This document shows, piece by piece, positions 6,666 to 11,106 of a DNA stretch of 11,106 nucleotides (position 1 is its first letter; each line of letters opens with the position of its first letter). This DNA comes from Candidatus Woesearchaeota archaeon. Lineage in GTDB: Archaea; Nanobdellota; Nanobdellia; Woesearchaeales; B29-G15. The stretch spans positions 1 to 11,106 of the forward strand of contig QMQS01000025.1 of assembly GCA_003650585.1 (NCBI GenBank). The letters are read 5' to 3'. The notes beneath the pieces were generated by a model. It had not been told where the DNA came from and did no database searches. It saw nothing but the letters and a program-made list of their open reading frames with translations. The position numbers were made by a program, and so were the translations under genes.

Positions 6666-9265
6666 TTGCCAAGCACCTCATCGATTACAGGTGATATGTC
6701 CAGTTTACCTCCCTCGGACTTTGAGACATCAATACCGTCCTCACCATATCTGAACTGTATGATCTTTTTAGAAACATCCCTCACAGTGTGATCGTACTCC
6801 ACTTTGAGGTCTTGCATTGCATTTGATAACCTCCTGTAGAGATAACCTGATTTTGGGGTACGTAGGGCTGTGTCCATGAGTGAATCCCTTCCGGTTATTG
6901 CCTGGAAAAAGAACTCATCTGGTCTCATACCCTGGCTGAAACTGCTCTTTATGAAACCCTTGGATGCAGGTGACAATGAATCCTTGGGGAAATTTGAGAG
7001 GGTTCTATGGCTGTAGCCACCGCTTATTCTCTTCCCCCTCAATGCCTGTTGACCAACAGAACCAGCAATCTGAGCAAGGTTGAGTAGTTTGCCCCTAGCA
7101 CCAGACATTGCCATTATCATTGTGTGAGAGTCTGGGTCAGCATACTCAGCCACAATCCTACCTGTCTCATCCCTGGCTTGGTTTAGCCGCTCAAGTATCT
7201 TAATCTCAAGTGTATCCTCTCTGGTTCGCCCTGGTAATGGCCTCAATTCCTTGCTGTGATAACTCTGGATTAGTTTGTTAACATCCTCCTCTGCTTGCTT
7301 CAGTGTCGCCTGGATTTGCTGCTTTGCCTCCTTAGGCAAATCCATGTCAGATATGGCAATAGTAAAGCCACGCTTCATGAGGAACTGGATTCCGAGTTTG
7401 AATATATTACCCAGCAGTTTTATGGTAGCATCCTCGCCATACATCTCGTGGAGTTTTCTGAGCATCATTCCTGCCCCTTGACCGAGGTTGTTGCTATCCA
7501 GTATGCCCTTAACAAGTTTGCCCTTTTTGATTATTACCTCACGGGTTTTCTCACCAATGTCAACGGCCTTTGACTCACCAATAAAATCAAAATCACTAGG
7601 CAATAAAGCACTAAAGATCTCCTTGCCAGTGACCTCAGGCTTCTTGGGCAATCTGGAGAAATCAGTCACACCCGCACTAAACAATAAGTCAACTGCCTCG
7701 TGGTAAGGCATCTTTGTATCCTTTCTCGTTAGGAGGTAATTGCCCGCCAGGGCGTCCTGCACACACCCAATTATCGACAAGCCATATCTGGGTGAGATTA
7801 AATGGTATTTGACTGACATAAGAAGCTCTGCCTCTGCCCTCGCCTCTTCTGTTTGGGGTATGTGGAGGTTCATCTCATCCCCATCAAAATCAGCATTGTA
7901 GGGATGGCAAACAGCAGGGTTGAGCCTCAGGGTTTTATACTTAAGCACCTTAACGCGGTGGCACATCATGCTCATCCTGTGCAGGGATGGCTGACGATTG
8001 AAGAGGGCTATATCACCGTCCATCACATGCCTCTCAACAATATAACCAGGCTCAAGCTCCTCCAATGCCTGCTCCTTTGTCTCATCAGTAATCTTCTTCT
8101 TTTTTCCATCAGGTCTTACGATATAGTTGGCGCCAGGATACTCCTTAGGCCCACGCTCAACAAACTTCTTGAGGTAATCTATGTTCCACTCTGTAACCAC
8201 CTCTGGCACTGTTAGCACTGTCGCCATGTCATATGGAACCCCAACCTCATACAACTCCAGCAAAGGGTCAGGTGATATCACTGTCCTTGCAGAGTAATTG
8301 GTTCTCTTACCAGCGAGATTCCGGCGTATCCTTCCCTCCTTGCTTTTAATCCTTTCAGAAAGGGTCTTTAGTGGCTGCCCAGAGCGATGGCGTGCTGGTG
8401 GCACTTGGGAGATATTGTTGTCAAAGAAGGTGGTCACATGGTACTGCAACAAATCCCAAAGGTCCTCGATAATAATCTCTGGCGCACCTGCATTGATGTT
8501 CTCAAACAACCTCTGGTTTATTCTCACAATATCGCCAAGCTTGTGCGTTAAATCATCCTCGCTTCTCTCTCCAGACTCAAGTGTAATGCTGGGTCTAGCA
8601 GTAACAGGCGGTATTGGTAGTATAGTGAGTATCATCCACTCTGGTCTCAAGGCATCTGGATTCAAGCCGAACAGCTCACAATCCTCATCAGGTATCTTCT
8701 CAAACCTGCTCCTTATCTCTATTGGCGAGATTCTTGTTTGGGTATCCTTCTCAACAAAAGTGGTGGGTTTCTCAAGCGATATCTCCTTCTGCTTGGCATT
8801 ACAATGCGGGCATTTGCTCACCTTAGTCATCTCTGAAACTATCTCAGCCACCTTGTTCCAATAGAGGTCTGGCTTCTCTGCCCTACATTTCCTAAGCACT
8901 CTGAGGTACTCCTTCTTCTTTTTGTCGTCAATCAAAGCCCTTGAGCACTCTTGGCATGTGCCACGCAAGAAGTTGTGGATTGTCCTCACAAATTTCACAT
9001 GAATGACAGGCCTGGCAAGAGAGATATGCCCAAAATGACCTGGGCACTCTTTAAGGCGTGAACCGCATGTACCGCACCTCAGCCCTGGGTCAATCACACC
9101 CAAGCGAACATCCATGAGCCCACCATCAACAGGGTAGCCCTCTTTGTCATAAAGCTCAGGCGTGACAATCTTAGCAGAGGACATCTTTTTTATCAATTGA
9201 GGCGAGAGTGTTTTGAATACTATCTTCTCAATCTTCTTGTAAACCGGAATGTTTGGATTGAACAT
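6662..9265 (-). CDS. rpoA1: DNA-directed RNA polymerase subunit A' (Rpo1N)
   Basis: The N-terminal two-thirds of the largest polymerase subunit, with the catalytic site. It has 867 residues from the chosen start. The clamp zinc site is C64, C67, C74 and H77 (in CPGHFGH). A second cysteine set is CQEC (104-107) and CPHC (152-155). NYSARTVISPDP and NRQPSLHRMSMM lead to the invariant NADFDGD at residues 457-463 (positions 7897-7877), whose three Asp residues hold the catalytic magnesium. The end of the protein has GSVGQQALRGKR, the bridge-helix region (FFFQAITGRDSLMDTA, RTPKSGYLYRRL) and NAMQDLKVEYDHTVRD. I chose the ATG at 9265 because GAGGT lies 4 nt upstream; a GTG at 9292 would add nine residues and overlap rpoB1 by 14 nt. 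The break into A'' comes after this region, as in other archaea. Confidence 0.97.
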   Translation of the reverse strand: MFNPNIPVYKKIEKIVFKTLSPQLIKKMSSAKIVTPELYDKEGYPVDGGLMDVRLGVIDPGLRCGTCGSRLKECPGHFGHISLARPVIHVKFVRTIHNFLRGTCQECSRALIDDKKKKEYLRVLRKCRAEKPDLYWNKVAEIVSEMTKVSKCPHCNAKQKEISLEKPTTFVEKDTQTRISPIEIRSRFEKIPDEDCELFGLNPDALRPEWMILTILPIPPVTARPSITLESGERSEDDLTHKLGDIVRINQRLFENINAGAPEIIIEDLWDLLQYHVTTFFDNNISQVPPARHRSGQPLKTLSERIKSKEGRIRRNLAGKRTNYSARTVISPDPLLELYEVGVPYDMATVLTVPEVVTEWNIDYLKKFVERGPKEYPGANYIVRPDGKKKKITDETKEQALEELEPGYIVERHVMDGDIALFNRQPSLHRMSMMCHRVKVLKYKTLRLNPAVCHPYNADFDGDEMNLHIPQTEEARAEAELLMSVKYHLISPRYGLSIIGCVQDALAGNYLLTRKDTKMPYHEAVDLLFSAGVTDFSRLPKKPEVTGKEIFSALLPSDFDFIGESKAVDIGEKTREVIIKKGKLVKGILDSNNLGQGAGMMLRKLHEMYGEDATIKLLGNIFKLGIQFLMKRGFTIAISDMDLPKEAKQQIQATLKQAEEDVNKLIQSYHSKELRPLPGRTREDTLEIKILERLNQARDETGRIVAEYADPDSHTMIMAMSGARGKLLNLAQIAGSVGQQALRGKRISGGYSHRTLSNFPKDSLSPASKGFIKSSFSQGMRPDEFFFQAITGRDSLMDTALRTPKSGYLYRRLSNAMQDLKVEYDHTVRDVSKKIIQFRYGEDGIDVSKSEGGKLDISPVIDEVLGK

Positions 9266-9269
9266 TTTT

Positions 9270-9274
9270 ACCTC
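9270..9274 (-). promoter_or_regulatory. Shine-Dalgarno site supporting the rpoA1 ATG start
   Basis: The minus strand reads GAGGT followed by four A's and the ATG at 9265. This strong match to the 16S rRNA tail lies in the 13-nt gap after the rpoB1 stop. It favours the ATG over the in-frame GTG at 9292. Confidence 0.6.
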
Positions 9275-9278
9275 GCCA

Positions 9279-11081
9279 TTAGTACTTATCACCCAACACC
9301 AGCTGTGGGTATACGCATAATGACTTCAACTCATCAAGCAAGAGTTTGAATGCATAAGACATCTCCACAAACTCTATCTCACCATCATCCCCACAAACAG
9401 GGCAATACTTTCTATTCCTATACGCGTCATGTATTCCTATCATGCCACACTTTTGGCACACAGGCACAAGGGTCTTATCAGAGTCAAATCTCTCCTTCAA
9501 CAGGAGTGAAGCACCGTGAGCAATGAATGTGTCCTTCTCCATCTCTCCCAATCTCAAACCACCACCCTTTGCTCTACCCTCTGTGGGTTGCCTCGTAAGC
9601 AGTTGTATTGGTCCCCTTGCCCTGGCATGAATCTTGTTGGCAACCATATGCTTAAGCTTTAGATAGTACATCTCACCTATGTAAATCTTAACCTGGAACT
9701 GCCGCCCAGTAATACCATCGTACATTGTCTCGGTCCCATTCTCTCTGAAACCCAATCTCTTCAGCTCCTCTCTAAGGTCATGCTGCTCCTCTGAGTCAAA
9801 CACAGTACCATCCACAAACCTCCCAGCCAATGCTCCTGTCTTACCCGCGAGTATCTCTATTAGGTGCGATACTGTCATCCTGCTGGGTATTCCCATTGGC
9901 GAGAAGATAAGATCTGGCACCAAACCACTGGCTGTGAAGGGCATATCCTCGTGTGGCACTATCAACCCCACAACCCCCTTCTGACCGTGTCTTGAGGTGA
10001 ATTTGTCTCCAATCTCTGGTATCCTTTCGTCCCTTATCTTAACCTCAACCAGCTTGTTGCCCTCCTCATTCTCTGTTAGAACAACAAAATCCACCTTTCC
10101 CTTCTCACCATGCTTGAGGTACTCAGATGACTCACGCCTTGTGGTGGTGGCAAGTTGATACTCTCCCAGGTTGCTCAGGAATCGCGGTGGAGAGGTCTTA
10201 CCAATAACCACCTCGCCCTCGTTCACCTCAGCTTCTGGGTATATTATACCATCCTCCTCAAGCAACCTGTAGTCCTCCTCACTCTTGTAACCTCGCACAT
10301 CTTTATCAGGTATGCAAATCTCATCAAGCAGCCCACCAGCATACCTAAGCTCCTCAGCTATCAGTGGGCGATAGTAACTGGAGCGACCCATACCCCGCTC
10401 AATCGAGCCCTGGTTGAGGACAATGGCATCCTCCATATTATAGCCCTTGTAACTCATCACCGCCACAACAAGATTCTGACCAGAGGGGTGGCTATCGTAA
10501 TCCATTATATCGTGCATTATTGACTTAACAATCGGGCGTTGGGGTGTGTGCAAAAGATTAGTGTCCATGTCCATTCTTATGAGGAAATTCTCAGCATAAA
10601 ACCCAAGGGCTTGCTTCTGGTTCTTTGAGCCAGTGTTGACCTTTTGGGTGGTTGAGAAATTTGAGTAGGGCACCAGAGCTGTTGTTAATCCGAACATATC
10701 CATTGGGTGGATGGCTAGGTGGGTTGTTTCCTCTGTAATCTCATCCTCATAAAATGCCACGAGGGCGTTCTCCTCTTCTCCAGCATCCAGATACTCAATC
10801 ACACCCTGTTCAACCAAATCAGACCATGTTATCTTGCCCTTCAAAAGCTGCTCAATGTGCTCTTCAGTAAGCAGTGGCTTACCTTGCTTCACCACAATCA
10901 GTGGGCGCCTCAACCTCCCACTGAGGTTCTCAATGTGTACCTCATCCAAGCCCTCTATGTAATTCACACTCACATTCTTACTGAGCCCGCCCTTACGCCT
11001 CTCGTTTATGATATCCTCCACAAACTGAGTTATGTTGTCTACGGTTCCGATGAAACGCCCGTTTAGGAAGACATCTGTCAT
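9279..11081 (-). CDS. rpoB1: DNA-directed RNA polymerase subunit B' (C-terminal half of RpoB)
   Basis: The C-terminal half of the second-largest polymerase subunit, about 600 residues, which is the usual size for split archaeal B'. It contains RRPLIVVKQGKPLL, GVIEYLDAGEEENA, HPMDMFGL, the SYKGYNMEDAIVLN block, the EIGDKFTSRHGQKGVVG motif near 9975-10010 that lines the active site, RARGPIQLLTRQPTEGRAKG, and GGLRLGEMEKD. A C-terminal zinc site has CQKC (9458-9447) and CPVC (9404-9393), followed by the anchor-region sequence MSYAFKLLLDELKSL. The start is either ATG 11081 or TTG 11087; the frame is also open to the window edge, so an unsplit RpoB cannot be fully excluded. The ATG is preferred because another frame ends there in what looks like the rpoB2 C-terminus. 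Its TAA stop is 13 nt before the rpoA1 ATG. Confidence 0.95.
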   Translation of the reverse strand: MTDVFLNGRFIGTVDNITQFVEDIINERRKGGLSKNVSVNYIEGLDEVHIENLSGRLRRPLIVVKQGKPLLTEEHIEQLLKGKITWSDLVEQGVIEYLDAGEEENALVAFYEDEITEETTHLAIHPMDMFGLTTALVPYSNFSTTQKVNTGSKNQKQALGFYAENFLIRMDMDTNLLHTPQRPIVKSIMHDIMDYDSHPSGQNLVVAVMSYKGYNMEDAIVLNQGSIERGMGRSSYYRPLIAEELRYAGGLLDEICIPDKDVRGYKSEEDYRLLEEDGIIYPEAEVNEGEVVIGKTSPPRFLSNLGEYQLATTTRRESSEYLKHGEKGKVDFVVLTENEEGNKLVEVKIRDERIPEIGDKFTSRHGQKGVVGLIVPHEDMPFTASGLVPDLIFSPMGIPSRMTVSHLIEILAGKTGALAGRFVDGTVFDSEEQHDLREELKRLGFRENGTETMYDGITGRQFQVKIYIGEMYYLKLKHMVANKIHARARGPIQLLTRQPTEGRAKGGGLRLGEMEKDTFIAHGASLLLKERFDSDKTLVPVCQKCGMIGIHDAYRNRKYCPVCGDDGEIEFVEMSYAFKLLLDELKSLCVYPQLVLGDKY

Positions 11082-11083
11082 TT

Positions 11084-11106
11084 TCAAACCACAGGGTTGA
11101 GCCCCA
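11084..11106 (-). CDS. rpoB2: Possible C-terminal end of RNA polymerase subunit B'' (partial)
   Basis: Only the last codons would be in the window. The minus-strand frame ending in TGA at 11086-11084 reads GLNPVV, preceded by a partial codon nTG (Leu, Met or Val). This resembles the 'LGxxPV' sequence that I recall near the B''/B' junction of archaeal RpoB. In split-RpoB archaea rpoB2 lies directly upstream of rpoB1, so position and frame fit. Its stop would be 2 nt from the rpoB1 ATG and would overlap the TTG at 11087. Seven codons are too few for certainty. Confidence 0.45.

Noticed and set aside
8298..8864. Plus-strand 188-residue frame opposite rpoA1
   Set aside because: It lies wholly within a strongly conserved polymerase gene on the other strand and shows no domain pattern; it is a shadow frame.
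1..11106. A previously undescribed multi-gene system, CRISPR array, mobile element or RNA gene
   Set aside because: Nearly all of the window is covered by recognisable housekeeping genes in mostly standard archaeal order. The only gap above 20 bases (3284-3440) holds promoters and nothing else that I can recognise.

Overview
The window is archaeal chromosomal housekeeping DNA. Four things show this: the largest RNA polymerase subunit is split into separate A' and A'' genes; uS12, eL30 and the NusA-like protein are of archaeal type; isoleucyl-tRNA synthetase has the archaeal HLGT signature and C-terminal domain; and two genes have TATA-box promoters placed for leaderless transcription. RpoB also looks split, as in many euryarchaea and some other archaea. 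I cannot place the organism more finely from sequence alone.

Layout. (1) Positions 1-2999 (+): most of ileS, cut at its 5' end by the window edge. (2) 3017-3283 (-): a small cysteine-rich DUF3795-type gene, convergent with ileS; a short perfect inverted repeat lies between their ends. (3) 3284-3440: a divergent intergenic region with two look-alike TATA promoters, one for each flanking gene. (4) 3441-4397 (+): a lipid kinase of the diacylglycerol kinase catalytic-domain family. (5) 4394-11106 (-): the RNA polymerase operon, transcribed right to left as [rpoB2 end]-rpoB1-rpoA1-rpoA2-rpl30e-nusA-rps12. Gene junctions are overlaps or very short gaps, and several starts are GTG or TTG. The last gene, rps12, meets the lipid kinase tail to tail, and their stop codons overlap.

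The operon joins transcription (RpoB', A', A'' and the NusA-like KH protein) with translation (eL30 and uS12), which is the usual archaeal arrangement. The usual followers of rps12 (rps7 and an EF-1A gene) are absent, because the convergent lipid kinase sits there instead. IleRS charges tRNA-Ile. The roles of the DUF3795 protein and the precise substrate of the lipid kinase are not determined by the sequence.

I found no mobile element, CRISPR array, tRNA, rRNA or defence-like system, and no convincing new multi-gene system. The items most worth a second look are the paired leaderless promoters, the DUF3795 gene, the zero-gap convergent junction at 4394-4397, and the divergent lipid kinase motif.
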